A stretch of 16,228 bases of DNA from Oscillospiraceae bacterium (GTDB lineage: Bacteria; Bacillota; Clostridia; Saccharofermentanales; Saccharofermentanaceae): contig CACZPC010000019.1 of the NCBI GenBank assembly GCA_902782985.1, positions 1 to 16,228 on the forward strand, read 5' to 3'. A program made the translations under genes and the position numbers. The notes beneath the pieces were generated by a model that was not told the origin of the DNA, ran no database searches, and saw only the letters and a program-made list of their open reading frames with translations. The first letter of the stretch is position 1. Every line of letters begins with the position of its first letter. This document shows, piece after piece, positions 1 through 7,899 of the stretch.

Positions 1-190
1 CATCTTGGGTAACGACGTTATCAGAAGCGTATCCGATACGATCGATATCTATGTACTTCGTTGGGGTATTAAGCAGTTTGACTTCTCACTTGGTACTGCT
101 GCCGGTATCTTCAAGAGTGCCGTTAGTATTATCCTTGTTGTTCTGGCTAACCAGACTTCAAAGTGGGCCGGCGAAGAGAGACTGTTCTAA
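1..190 (+). CDS. ABC transporter permease, LplB-like (CUT1 family), C-terminal fragment
   Basis: Only the last 62 or so codons are present; the gene enters from the left edge in frame with position 2 and stops with TAA at 188-190. The visible end (SDTIDIYVLRWGI, later TAAGIFKSAVSIIL and a final WAGEERLF) matches the conserved C-terminus of LplB/YteP-type permeases, in which one last membrane helix is followed by a short N-rich cytoplasmic tail. These proteins pair with a second permease and a lipoprotein substrate-binding protein to import oligosaccharides. The next gene is the matching second permease, 15 bp downstream, which supports the call. The substrate cannot be read from this fragment; the arabinan/xylan enzymes nearby make pentose oligosaccharides a reasonable guess. 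Confidence 0.85.
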   Translation, partial: ILGNDVIRSVSDTIDIYVLRWGIKQFDFSLGTAAGIFKSAVSIILVVLANQTSKWAGEERLF

Positions 191-205
191 TATTAGGAGG
201 AAAAT

Positions 206-1090
206 ATGAAAAAGAAATATTCAGTTGGTGATTATGTCTTTGAAGTGTTCCTCGTAGTATTCCTGGTTCTCTTCACAATAATCACACTTTATCCCGTACT
301 TAATACGGTAGCTACATCATTTAACGATGGTTTCGATTCTATCGTAAATAAGGTTCACCTTTGGCCGCACAAGTTCTCTCTTGATAACTACAAGACGGTA
401 CTTGCTAAGCCTTCACTTAAGCAGGGTGCTCTTATATCTGTTGCAAGAACAGTTGTTGGTACACTTCTTTCTCTTGCACTTAATGCACTTCTTGCTTTCA
501 TCGTCAGCCGTAAGAGATTCCTTTTCAAGAGAGGTGTTTCTCTTTTCTGGGTTATCACGATGTATGTAAACGGTGGTCTTATTCCTGTTTACTTGCTCTT
601 CATGAAGCTGCATCTTCTTAATACATTCTGGGTTTATGTTATCCCCGGTGCCGTAAGTGCATTCAACATGCTCGTTATGCGTAATTTCATGGATGGCATT
701 CCCGAGTCACTTGAGGAATCAGCTGAGATCGACGGTGCAGGATATTTCACGATCTTCGTTAAGATCATCTCTCCGCTTTGTAAGCCTGTTTATGCTACTA
801 TCGCTCTTTTCGTCGCTGTTTATCAGTGGAACGCATGGTTCGATACAATGCTTTACAACAGAATGTCTGATCAGTACACAGTACTTCAGTATGAGCTTAT
901 GAAGCTCCTCCAGCAGTCCATGGCTTCTTCCGGTTCTGTTGAAGGATTGAAGCACAATGCTGCACACGTTACACCTAATGCGATAAGAGCAGCTGCTACG
1001 GTTGTTACAATGCTTCCTATCATCTGCCTTTATCCTTTCCTTCAGAGATACTTCGTTACAGGTCTTACGATCGGTGGTGTTAAGGAGTAA
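206..1090 (+). CDS. ABC transporter permease, YtcP/LplC-like (CUT1 carbohydrate family)
   Basis: This 294-residue inner-membrane permease belongs to a carbohydrate ABC importer. The start at 206 is set by a strong AGGAGG at 195-200. About six hydrophobic helices are visible, the first at residues 12-37. The cytoplasmic EAA loop that contacts the ATPase is clear at about residues 170-193 (ESAEIDGAGYF followed by IISPLCKP). The N-terminal motif with ITLYPVLNTVATSFND and the C-terminal ending TGLTIGGVKE are typical of the YtcP/LplC group, which uses a shared ATPase (MsmX-type) encoded elsewhere. No ATPase gene is in the window. It directly follows the partner permease and precedes a DUF624 gene, a common order in clostridial oligosaccharide uptake operons. 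The substrate is unproven. Confidence 0.93.
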   Translation: MKKKYSVGDYVFEVFLVVFLVLFTIITLYPVLNTVATSFNDGFDSIVNKVHLWPHKFSLDNYKTVLAKPSLKQGALISVARTVVGTLLSLALNALLAFIVSRKRFLFKRGVSLFWVITMYVNGGLIPVYLLFMKLHLLNTFWVYVIPGAVSAFNMLVMRNFMDGIPESLEESAEIDGAGYFTIFVKIISPLCKPVYATIALFVAVYQWNAWFDTMLYNRMSDQYTVLQYELMKLLQQSMASSGSVEGLKHNAAHVTPNAIRAAATVVTMLPIICLYPFLQRYFVTGLTIGGVKE

Positions 1091-1117
1091 TCTCCTGATC
1101 TGAAATTAAGATTTTAG

Positions 1118-1233
1118 TCGGAAGAGAACATAGATGGGTTTATTAAGATTTGACAGTCCTTTGATGCGCTTACTTGCAAAAGTCGCAGATCTTATGATTG
1201 TTAACTTGCTGGTCCTGATATGTTCTCTTCCGA
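1118..1233 (+). promoter_or_regulatory. Long-range inverted repeat covering the ribosome binding site of the DUF624 gene
   Basis: Positions 1118-1132 (TCGGAAGAGAACATA) are the exact reverse complement of 1219-1233 (TATGTTCTCTTCCGA). One G-U and one A-U pair (1117/1234 and 1116/1235) extend the match. The left arm contains the likely Shine-Dalgarno sequence and ends two bases before the ATG at 1134; the right arm is in codons 29-34 and is followed by five T residues (1234-1238). Folding would leave the start codon in an 86-base loop and hide the ribosome binding site. The repeat is seen directly; a regulatory role is inference. Confidence 0.55.
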
Positions 1234-1778
1234 TTTTTACTATCGGAGCATGTCTCACGGCGATGCAGAACATCTTCTATCGTATACTTCATAATGAAGA
1301 TGTTTATGTTTTCCGTGAGTTTTTTGCGTCTTTTAAGAGGAACTTTAAGCAGGCTACCATTATCTGGATTTTGATATTGCCTGTTATCTTATTCCTTATC
1401 TATGATTATTTCATGCTTGAGGAAACTGCAACTGCTACGGCTGCATTCCTGATGGTAGTATCGGCTATTATGCTTGTTTTTGTATTTATCGTAATGATGT
1501 ATATTTTCCCGATATTATCCAGATACGATAATACTGTTAAGCAGATGTTTAAGAATTCCATAGTAATCGCGATCACACATCCTATCAGGTCAATACTTAT
1601 GGTACTCATCTTCGGATTTTGTGTATTCGTCGAGATATTGATGCCTTATAAGATGTTTCCGATACTGTTCTGTTTTTGTATATCAGTGCCCTGGTATTTC
1701 TGCTCAATGGTATATATGCCGATATTTGACAGGATGGACGGCATTGATCCAAGACAGATCGATCATGAGGAGGAGTGA
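1134..1778 (+). CDS. DUF624 (YesL-like) integral membrane protein
   Basis: This 214-residue membrane protein has about five hydrophobic helices (roughly residues 18-46, 73-93, 103-127, 152-170 and 173-195). The conserved DUF624 signature SLPIFTIGACLTAM lies at residues 31-44, and a charged stretch with FFASFKRNFKQA follows at about 63-74. Family members (YesL in Bacillus subtilis) are routinely encoded beside CUT1 oligosaccharide permeases, but their molecular role is not established. Here it follows the second permease by 43 bp and is probably in the same operon. The likely ribosome binding site, GGAAGAG at 1120-1126, lies inside the left arm of a 15-bp perfect inverted repeat whose right arm is inside this gene (1219-1233), so translation could be structurally controlled. 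The TGA stop sits in the loop of the terminator hairpin. Confidence 0.88.
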   Translation: MGLLRFDSPLMRLLAKVADLMIVNLLVLICSLPIFTIGACLTAMQNIFYRILHNEDVYVFREFFASFKRNFKQATIIWILILPVILFLIYDYFMLEETATATAAFLMVVSAIMLVFVFIVMMYIFPILSRYDNTVKQMFKNSIVIAITHPIRSILMVLIFGFCVFVEILMPYKMFPILFCFCISVPWYFCSMVYMPIFDRMDGIDPRQIDHEEE

Positions 1779-1790
1779 TCCTCCTTTTTT
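1768..1790 (+). terminator. Intrinsic terminator of the permease/DUF624 operon
   Basis: A 7-bp perfect stem, AGGAGGA (1768-1774) with TCCTCCT (1779-1785), closes a GTGA tetraloop and runs into six T residues at 1785-1790. The hairpin overlaps the last codons of the DUF624 gene, whose stop codon is in the loop. Confidence 0.85.
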
Positions 1791-1808
1791 ATTGCAGTGA
1801 ACAGTAAT

Positions 1809-1849
1809 TGAAAATACCCGCCGGATGTTTGATCCCGCGGGTATTTTCA
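1809..1849. terminator. Bidirectional terminator between converging operons
   Basis: TGAAAATACCCGC (1809-1821) pairs perfectly with GCGGGTATTTTCA (1837-1849). An inner GGAT/ATCC helix (1823-1826 with 1832-1835) closes a five-base loop. The A-rich and T-rich outer arms give a U-rich 3' end on either strand. It lies 22 bp past the araD stop and backs up the + strand terminator at 1768-1790. Confidence 0.85.
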
Positions 1850-1870
1850 AAGGTTTATATGATGAAGAAA

Positions 1871-2563
1871 TTACTGGCCGTAATAAGCATTAGCACCGTG
1901 CTTTCTGAAGAAGTGCTTATCTCTTAAGTGATCCGGAGCAGTAGAGACACCGGGCTTGATCAGCTCTGTTCTGAGAGCCATTTTTGCTACTTCTTCCATT
2001 ACTACGGAATTATGAACTGCTTCGTGTGCGTCCTTACCCCATGAGAAAACGCCGTGATTAGTGCAGAGGACTCCGGGAGTATAGTTGGGATCGATCTTGC
2101 GTTCGTTAAATGTCTCTATGATAACAAGACCTGTATTCTTCTCGTATTCTCCCTCGATCTCTTCTTTTGTAAGTGATCTGGCACAGGGGATAGGACCATA
2201 GAAGTAATCGGCATGTGTTGTACCGTACAAAGGTATATCTCTTCCTGCCTGAGCCCATGAAGTAGCTTCAGGGGAATGAGTATGTACTACTCCGCCGATA
2301 TCGGGGAATGCCTTATAAAGTTCTATATGTGTAGGCGTATCCGATGAGGGCTTGAGCTTGCCTTCGACTCTGTTGCCTTCAAGATCGAGTACGACCATGT
2401 CATCGGGTGTCATAACGTCATATTCAACGCCTGAGGGCTTAATAACGATAAGACCCTTTTCTCTGTCGATGCCGCTGACATTTCCCCATGTAAATGTAAC
2501 AAGCTTACGCTTGGGAAGTTCCATATTAGCAAGATATACCTGCTTCTTTAATTCTTCTAACAT
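1871..2563 (-). CDS. araD: L-ribulose-5-phosphate 4-epimerase
   Basis: The product converts L-ribulose 5-phosphate to D-xylulose 5-phosphate, the last step that feeds L-arabinose into the pentose phosphate pathway in the cytoplasm. It is 230 residues, normal for the class II aldolase/epimerase family. Visible family motifs are GNVSGID near residue 27, the zinc-binding pair in VVHTHSPEA (about 91-99), THADYF (about 116-121), and the C-terminal [17 protein letters not shown] region with the third metal histidine. The start is fixed by AAGGAGATAAAGAT just upstream of the ATG. It is the last gene of the minus-strand cluster, 18 bp after the kinase that makes its substrate, and is followed by a strong terminator. 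Related aldolases (fuculose- or rhamnulose-phosphate) are unlikely given the length, motifs and kinase partner. Confidence 0.95.
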   Translation of the reverse strand: MLEELKKQVYLANMELPKRKLVTFTWGNVSGIDREKGLIVIKPSGVEYDVMTPDDMVVLDLEGNRVEGKLKPSSDTPTHIELYKAFPDIGGVVHTHSPEATSWAQAGRDIPLYGTTHADYFYGPIPCARSLTKEEIEGEYEKNTGLVIIETFNERKIDPNYTPGVLCTNHGVFSWGKDAHEAVHNSVVMEEVAKMALRTELIKPGVSTAPDHLRDKHFFRKHGANAYYGQ

Positions 2564-2581
2564 ATCTTTATCTCCTTGATA

Positions 2582-4144
2582 TTATAGTTTGAGTGATTCA
2601 GTAGCCTGCTTTTCGATCGCAATAGCGGATCCGTATTTGGATATATAATCGTTAAATCCTTTTATGTCTTCGGGATCAGGTTCGACGGTAGATCCCTTGC
2701 TGTCCTTGAATATAGTATCCGTAAGGAAGCTGCCGAGTGTATCTGCAGCACCGGATACCTTCTTGAGAGTAAAGAGCGCAAGGAGTGCGATTCCCCATGC
2801 TCCGCCTTCTCCGGCTGTCTCCATTACGGTTACCGGAGCTTCAAGAGCAGCTGCCATTATGGCCTGTCCTGCTACGGGAGTCTTAAAATATCCTCCGTGA
2901 CCATACATTGTATCTATGGCAACATTCTCATCTTTGAGGATATTCATGCCGAGCTTTAATGTTGCTACGGCTCCCATAAGCTGAGTCCTTGCAAAATTCT
3001 CAAAGGAGAGCTTGGAATCGGGATTCCTGACGATAAGAGGACGACCTTCCTCAAGCCCGGTCACAGGCTCGCCGGAGAAGTAGTTAAAGCATATTACTCC
3101 GTCTGAGTCCTTAGCACCCTTGAGTGCGGAAGTGAAGAGGACTTCATATATCTTGTTCATATCGATCGAAGCACCTGCGGCATCCGCAAATCCCTTGAGC
3201 ATATTAGCCCAGGCATTGATCTCAGAAGTACAGTTATTGCAGTGGACCATGGCAACGGGACTTCCGTCGGGTGTAGTTACTACGTCGATCTCTTTATAAA
3301 CCTTAGAAAGAGCCTTTTCCATAACGACCATGGCAAATACGGAGGTACCTGCACTTACATTTCCTGTTCTCTTGGATATGCTGTTTGTAGCCGTCATACC
3401 GGTACCTGCATCACCTTCCGGAGGACACATGAGAGAGCCTGCTTCAAGCTTGCCTGTAGGATCAAGGAGCTTAGCGCCCTCTGAAGTAAGTGTACCTGCG
3501 TTTTCGCCTGCTACAAGTACTTCCGGAAGGATCTTCTTTAAGTCTATTCCGGTCATGCTGCCGAACTTAGCGAGCATGTCATTATCGTAATCATTGTCTG
3601 TGATAGGGAACATACCTGATGCATCTCCTACACCAAGGACTTTTCTTCCGGTGAGCTTCCAGTGGATGAATCCTGCGAGAGTCGTAAGGAAATCGATCTT
3701 GCTTACATGATCTTCCTTATTAAGTATTGCCTGATAAAGATGAGCGATGCTCCATCTCTGAGGAATGTTAAAACCGAGCTCCCCGGTAATGATATCAGAT
3801 GCTTCAGCGGTTATCGTATTTCTCCAGGTCCTGAAGGGCACAAGGAGCTTGCCTTCAGCGTCAAAGGGAAGATAGCCGTGCATCATAGCCGAGAAGCCGA
3901 TTACATCGATGTGAGTAAGATCCGAACCGGTCTTGGCCTTATAATCGGAAGCAAGATCGCCATAACAGTCCTGTAGACCGCTCCAGATAGCTTTCTCCGA
4001 GTAAGACCATATCTTTCTTCCGTCCTGCTCGATGAGCTCGTTCTCCCATGTGTGAGAGCCTTCAGCGATGATAGTTCCCTTGTCATCCGTAAGTATTGCC
4101 TTGATCCTTGTTGAACCGAACTCGATACCTAATGCTGTACTCAT
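2582..4144 (-). CDS. FGGY-family pentulose kinase, probable L-ribulokinase
   Basis: This 520-residue cytoplasmic kinase carries the FGGY fold in two ATPase-like halves. The N-terminal phosphate loop is GIEFGSTRIKA (residues 6-16), a sugar-site stretch with SAMMHGYLPFD lies near 85-95, the catalytic base is probably D245 in PPEGDAGTGM, and the C-terminal ADP-binding part is GHGGYFKTPVAGQ (415-427) with GEGGAWGIALLA (445-456). It does not look like classical AraB or XylB in detail; it resembles the alternative kinase group seen in Bacteroides and Clostridia beside AraD. Position immediately before araD makes L-ribulose the most likely substrate, with xylulose the alternative. The minus-strand start at 4144 is preceded by a modest AAGGAC ribosome binding site in the 17-bp gap to the esterase gene. 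No araB symbol is assigned because the substrate is inferred from context. Confidence 0.85.
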   Translation of the reverse strand: MSTALGIEFGSTRIKAILTDDKGTIIAEGSHTWENELIEQDGRKIWSYSEKAIWSGLQDCYGDLASDYKAKTGSDLTHIDVIGFSAMMHGYLPFDAEGKLLVPFRTWRNTITAEASDIITGELGFNIPQRWSIAHLYQAILNKEDHVSKIDFLTTLAGFIHWKLTGRKVLGVGDASGMFPITDNDYDNDMLAKFGSMTGIDLKKILPEVLVAGENAGTLTSEGAKLLDPTGKLEAGSLMCPPEGDAGTGMTATNSISKRTGNVSAGTSVFAMVVMEKALSKVYKEIDVVTTPDGSPVAMVHCNNCTSEINAWANMLKGFADAAGASIDMNKIYEVLFTSALKGAKDSDGVICFNYFSGEPVTGLEEGRPLIVRNPDSKLSFENFARTQLMGAVATLKLGMNILKDENVAIDTMYGHGGYFKTPVAGQAIMAAALEAPVTVMETAGEGGAWGIALLALFTLKKVSGAADTLGSFLTDTIFKDSKGSTVEPDPEDIKGFNDYISKYGSAIAIEKQATESLKL

Positions 4145-4161
4145 AGTATTGTCCTTCTTTC

Positions 4162-5535
4162 TTATGCTTGAGTCTTGAATTCATTGAAATTATCAGTGCC
4201 CGTGGTCGTAGGTGTCCACAGGGGAAGATCGGTCACATCGTCATCATCCTTGCCGTTGGGGTCATGAGATTTGACGAAATTAACGAGATATCCGCTCATG
4301 ATGCGCGCGAGATCATAATGTCTGCCGCGCATAGGTCTCCAGCACTTGGGCAGATTATTGAACCAGAACCAGAGATCCACTGAATGGAAAGTTCCCGGAT
4401 CATCCCATCCGGGGATATCGGGATCGAAGCAGTAAGTATAGAATTTTCTGCCATACCCCTTAGCCTTATCGCTTACGATCGCATCGCTTACGGCAGTCTT
4501 GACGGAAGTCTCGACTGCATTTATACCGTTAAAGGTAAACTCGTCGCCGGTATAACCCGTGATCACGGGGACATCAGGACAGTTACCTTCAGAAAGGCGG
4601 TAGAGAGGATCACCGAGGAATGATACGCCGTCCATGATGGGGAACATCTTCTTAGCCATTCCGGCCATGGGATCTTCAGCCGTCCCTTCTGAATATTTGC
4701 CATATAGATCGCGAAGTTTGAATGCATCGATAGCACGCGCTTCCTCGAGACTCTTTACGCCTATGAAGTCGAAGAATGCCTGACCTCTGCGCTCAGCTTC
4801 CTTAAGATCGATGGGGCTGAAGATATCAGCTGATTCGTTATCGATCTTGATCATTCCGCTCAATATCACGGCGCCTTTTACAATATCTTTATTGGCGGGG
4901 CAGGTAAGCTGCTGCATTACGCTGGCACCGCCTGCTGACTGACCTGCGATCGTTATATTATCGGGATCGCCGCCGAATGCAGCGATATTATCCTTTACCC
5001 AGTGAAGTCCTGCCTTCTGATCGAGAAGTCCGAAGTTGGCGGGAGCATCAGGTGCCTCGGCCGTGATCTCGGGGTGGCAGAGGAAGCCCATGAGAGCCAG
5101 TCTGTAATTTACGCTTACTACGATTATGCCTCTCTTGGCGAGAGCTTCACCGTCAAATTCCATTTCGGCCGTATATCCCCACTGGAATGCTCCGCCGAAG
5201 TACCATACGAGTACGGGGAGCTTTTCGTCAGTCCTGTTGGCCGGAGTCCAGATATTAAGATAAAGGCAGTCCTCGTCCATAGGAATATCGGGATCAACAT
5301 GCCATTCTCTGCAGTAGACATCAGTGCCGACACCGGGCTGATCCTGTACGGAGATAGGTGCGTATTTAAAGCAATCTCTTACTCCTTCCCAGTCTTCGCA
5401 GGGCTGAGGAGCTCTCCATCTGTTTCTTCCCGTCGGAGCAGCGGCGTAGGGGACACCCTTAAATACGCTGATCCTCGGGTTAGTTCCCGGAAGACCTCTG
5501 AGTTTGCCGTTCTTTACTGTAACTTCTCTAAGCAT
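4162..5535 (-). CDS. Type-B carboxylesterase (alpha/beta hydrolase), cytoplasmic
   Basis: This 457-residue esterase belongs to the PnbA/carboxylesterase family. The N-terminus shows the FKGVPYAAAPTGRNRWRAP block (25-43), then MDEDCLYLNIWTP (86-98). The nucleophile is Ser200 in GQSAGG; the likely acid is Glu332 in GYTGDEF and the likely histidine is His384 in GTFHSVDLWF. Two motif variants stand out: the usual HGG of the oxyanion hole reads FGGA (113-116), and the nucleophile elbow is GQSAGG rather than GESAGG. There is no signal peptide, so it acts on imported material. Placed between GH43 and kinase genes, it could remove acetyl or feruloyl groups from arabinoxylan or pectic oligosaccharides; this is inference. 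AAGGAGA lies upstream of the ATG at 5535. Confidence 0.88.
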   Translation of the reverse strand: MLREVTVKNGKLRGLPGTNPRISVFKGVPYAAAPTGRNRWRAPQPCEDWEGVRDCFKYAPISVQDQPGVGTDVYCREWHVDPDIPMDEDCLYLNIWTPANRTDEKLPVLVWYFGGAFQWGYTAEMEFDGEALAKRGIIVVSVNYRLALMGFLCHPEITAEAPDAPANFGLLDQKAGLHWVKDNIAAFGGDPDNITIAGQSAGGASVMQQLTCPANKDIVKGAVILSGMIKIDNESADIFSPIDLKEAERRGQAFFDFIGVKSLEEARAIDAFKLRDLYGKYSEGTAEDPMAGMAKKMFPIMDGVSFLGDPLYRLSEGNCPDVPVITGYTGDEFTFNGINAVETSVKTAVSDAIVSDKAKGYGRKFYTYCFDPDIPGWDDPGTFHSVDLWFWFNNLPKCWRPMRGRHYDLARIMSGYLVNFVKSHDPNGKDDDDVTDLPLWTPTTTGTDNFNEFKTQA

Positions 5536-5552
5536 GATATTCTCCTTGATCT

Positions 5553-6986
5553 TTATTTCCTTTTAAGCTCGAATCCGCCGAAGTCGGGATTGCCCCATCC
5601 CTTGAATGTGAAGAAAAGACTGTCAGCATCATCGGAAATGCTGATATCGGCGGGAACGTCGGTCCAGATATTATAGTTTTCGACGGGTACGGTTCCGATG
5701 ACTTCCCCGTCCCATTTAGTCCTTACCTCAAATACTCCTCCTCCGTATCCTGTCATCCTTACGGAAGAGATATATGAACCGTCAAAATCAAAGAACTTAA
5801 ATCCTGCAGTCGATGAATCTGTCATATTAGCCACATAACCGATCTCTTCGTCTCCGTCCTTGCCGTCCTGCATGATCCTGGGGAACTTTGAATCCATGTA
5901 GATACCTACATTATTATTACCGCCGGTATAGAGTGATTCCGTATCGCAGAAGAGATTACATGCGATGTAGGCGGGATAGTAGCCTTCGCCCTTCAGGGGA
6001 CCTCCGTTAAGTCCGCATGAAGACATCTGCGCCTGAATGATCTTGCCGTCATCCGTAAAGGTGATCTTCTCGGCGCATCCCTGTCTCGAAAAGACGGTGC
6101 CGTTGGTATGGCGGTGATAGAAGATATACCATTCGCCTTCGATCTCCACGATACTGCCGTGATTGTTGGCGCCGTAGTACATAGGTCTGTCGGCGGGCTT
6201 ATATGAATCGATATGAAGATCCGTATTACTTACAACTACGCCTCCGAACTCGAACTTATCGTCATCGAGACTTTTTGCTGTTGCCCAGCACAGCTCATGC
6301 ATAACGACGGACGAATAGATGAAATAATATGTATCTCCTCTTTTTCTTATGGATGATGCCTCGAAGAATTCGTGACCTTCAAATCCGCTTCCCTGAGCAA
6401 GGTGATGAGAAGGGATAACGAATACGGGTTCCTTCGTGATGGTGAGCATATCCTCGCCGAGCACCGTGTGCATAACGCCGTGTCTTGACTTATCGGGAAC
6501 GGGGCAGAATCCGGTATAAAGATGCGTCCTGCCGTTCTCAGTGATCACGCCGGGATCGAACTGGGGATCATCGCCCTCACGCTCACCGAGTCTTGTACCG
6601 TCTTCATAGTGAACGAATCCGTAGAATTCATATTGTCCGGCGGGCTTATCACATACTGCTACCGCTACGACATTCTCCTTATCAAGGACATAATAAAGAT
6701 AATATCTTCCGTCAGGACCGACGGTAACATCAGGTGCGTAGAGTGCCTGACGACCGTCCTTGTTGAGCGGATCCTGAGTCTTCCTGTAGATCACGCCTTC
6801 GTATCTCCAGTTGCCGAGATCATCTGCCGGTGCCGACCAGCATACATAATCATTGGCACAGAAGATATGACCGTTGAATTTGTCGTGTGAACCGTATACA
6901 TAGACTCTTCCGTCAAAAACATACGGTTCTCCGTCGGGAACATATTCCCAGGACGGCAGATAAGGATTGAATGCCTGCTTTTTCAT
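5553..6986 (-). CDS. Glycoside hydrolase family 43 with C-terminal CBM6-like module
   Basis: This 477-residue intracellular glycosidase (no signal peptide) probably cleaves xylosyl or arabinosyl residues from oligosaccharides. The five-bladed propeller occupies about residues 8-320. The expected inverting triad is visible: general base Asp18 in VPDGEPYVFDG, modulator Asp144 in QFDPGVI and general acid Glu209 in HEFFEASSIRK, with family-typical spacing (126 and 65 residues). YAPDV near residue 86 is also conserved. Residues of about 350-477 form a separate region ending FTFKGWGNPDFGGFELKR that looks like a CBM6-type beta-sandwich; that module call is weaker than the catalytic one. GGAGG lies five bases before the ATG. 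The esterase gene follows 17 bp downstream. The exact specificity (beta-xylosidase, alpha-L-arabinofuranosidase or exo-arabinanase) cannot be decided from sequence. Confidence 0.9.
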   Translation of the reverse strand: MKKQAFNPYLPSWEYVPDGEPYVFDGRVYVYGSHDKFNGHIFCANDYVCWSAPADDLGNWRYEGVIYRKTQDPLNKDGRQALYAPDVTVGPDGRYYLYYVLDKENVVAVAVCDKPAGQYEFYGFVHYEDGTRLGEREGDDPQFDPGVITENGRTHLYTGFCPVPDKSRHGVMHTVLGEDMLTITKEPVFVIPSHHLAQGSGFEGHEFFEASSIRKRGDTYYFIYSSVVMHELCWATAKSLDDDKFEFGGVVVSNTDLHIDSYKPADRPMYYGANNHGSIVEIEGEWYIFYHRHTNGTVFSRQGCAEKITFTDDGKIIQAQMSSCGLNGGPLKGEGYYPAYIACNLFCDTESLYTGGNNNVGIYMDSKFPRIMQDGKDGDEEIGYVANMTDSSTAGFKFFDFDGSYISSVRMTGYGGGVFEVRTKWDGEVIGTVPVENYNIWTDVPADISISDDADSLFFTFKGWGNPDFGGFELKRK

Positions 6987-7038
6987 TGAAGCCTCCGTAA
7001 GTGAGTGATAGTTATATTATGTTAAAGCATATGACAGA

Positions 7039-7812
7039 TCAATTCTGTCCCATGCGGTACTTTCGGGGAGTAGAGCCTGTGATCTTCTTAAACTGTCGGC
7101 AGAAGTGCTCCGTATTACGATATCCGCACTGCTCGGCGATATCACTTATTGCATCGGTCGAGAACATGAGCTTATCCTTGGCAAGCTTGATCCTGTTGTG
7201 GATAACATCGTCCATGCATGATTCGCCGAATGCATTCTTATAAAGGAAATGAAAGTGCGCTGTACTGATATTGAGCTTGTCGGCCATGTCAGGAACGCTC
7301 CAGTGCCTTTCGGGATGGAGCATGATCTCTCTTCTGATCTTAAGAAGCTCCTGTCTGTAGGGCGTTGATTCCGATCCGGAGATATCCTTTGACAGTTTGC
7401 CAATGAGCAGATGGAAAAGATCGCGCATATGAGTATTATTGGGAGATGAGTCGTCGTTTGCCTCCCAGTTGATAAGTTCGATTATATTGTGGATATAATC
7501 AGGATCCGAGGGAGTAAACGGAATGTTGTTCATCGGGAACTTAAGTATGAATTCCTCATCAGTATTAAAGTGTATCCAGTCATTCTTATATGGCTTTCCC
7601 ATATCGGACATATAACACTTTCTTGTATCGGGGGCAAAGATGACAAGGGATTCAGCAGGGAAATCACGCATCATGCCGTCGATGAGAAACTGTACGGGGG
7701 AATGGGCGAATACCAGGAGGAAGCAGTCATTTCCCATGCTTCCCGTATCGGTGTCGTAGAGGATCCCCTGTTCGTGGGTGTAACTGTAGCCGGAATATAA
7801 TATGTCAATCAT
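7039..7812 (-). CDS. AraC/XylS-family transcriptional regulator
   Basis: This is a 257-residue one-component regulator. The N-terminal cupin-like sugar-binding domain covers about residues 1-110 (with SLVIFAPDTRKCY at 55-67), followed by a helical linker. The C-terminal DNA-binding domain has two helix-turn-helix units, at about 171-192 (WSVPDMADKLNISTAHFHFLYK) and 218-241 (ending in QCGYRNTEHFCRQFKK), and the terminal TPRKYR signature. The frame is open to an ATG at 7869, but I chose the internal ATG at 7812 because AGGAGAG lies six bases before it and the extra 19 residues would be encoded across that ribosome binding site. It is the first gene of the minus-strand cluster, 52 bp before the GH43 gene, and faces the divergent GH39-GH51 pair, so it most likely controls both units in response to a pentose or oligosaccharide. 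Confidence 0.92.
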   Translation of the reverse strand: MIDILYSGYSYTHEQGILYDTDTGSMGNDCFLLVFAHSPVQFLIDGMMRDFPAESLVIFAPDTRKCYMSDMGKPYKNDWIHFNTDEEFILKFPMNNIPFTPSDPDYIHNIIELINWEANDDSSPNNTHMRDLFHLLIGKLSKDISGSESTPYRQELLKIRREIMLHPERHWSVPDMADKLNISTAHFHFLYKNAFGESCMDDVIHNRIKLAKDKLMFSTDAISDIAEQCGYRNTEHFCRQFKKITGSTPRKYRMGQN

Positions 7813-7852
7813 GGCACGCTCTCCTGTACATAAACAGATTTGATACAACCTA

Positions 7853-7888
7853 CTGTTACATAATATCATCTTTCTTTGTTAATTTGGA
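7853..7888 (-). promoter_or_regulatory. Candidate extended -10 promoter for the araC-type regulator operon
   Basis: On the minus strand, TATTAT (7865 to 7860) is preceded by TGA, giving an extended -10 (TGATATTAT). The hexamer 17 bp upstream, TCCAAA (7888 to 7883), matches the -35 consensus at only three of six positions, as is common at activator-dependent promoters. Transcription would start near 7853, leaving a leader of about 40 bases before the ATG at 7812. Confidence 0.4.
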
Positions 7889-7899
7889 GCACTTTGTGA

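Noticed and set aside
5002..5676. A 224-codon open frame on the + strand opposite the esterase and the end of the GH43 gene
   Set aside because: It lies antisense across two clear family genes and spans their junction, shows no recognisable domain, and long antisense frames are common here because of codon bias.
7813..7869. N-terminal extension of the AraC-type regulator to the ATG at 7869
   Set aside because: The extra 19 codons run through the AGGAGAG ribosome binding site of the internal ATG at 7812 and do not resemble the family N-terminus; the internal start also places the candidate promoter sensibly.
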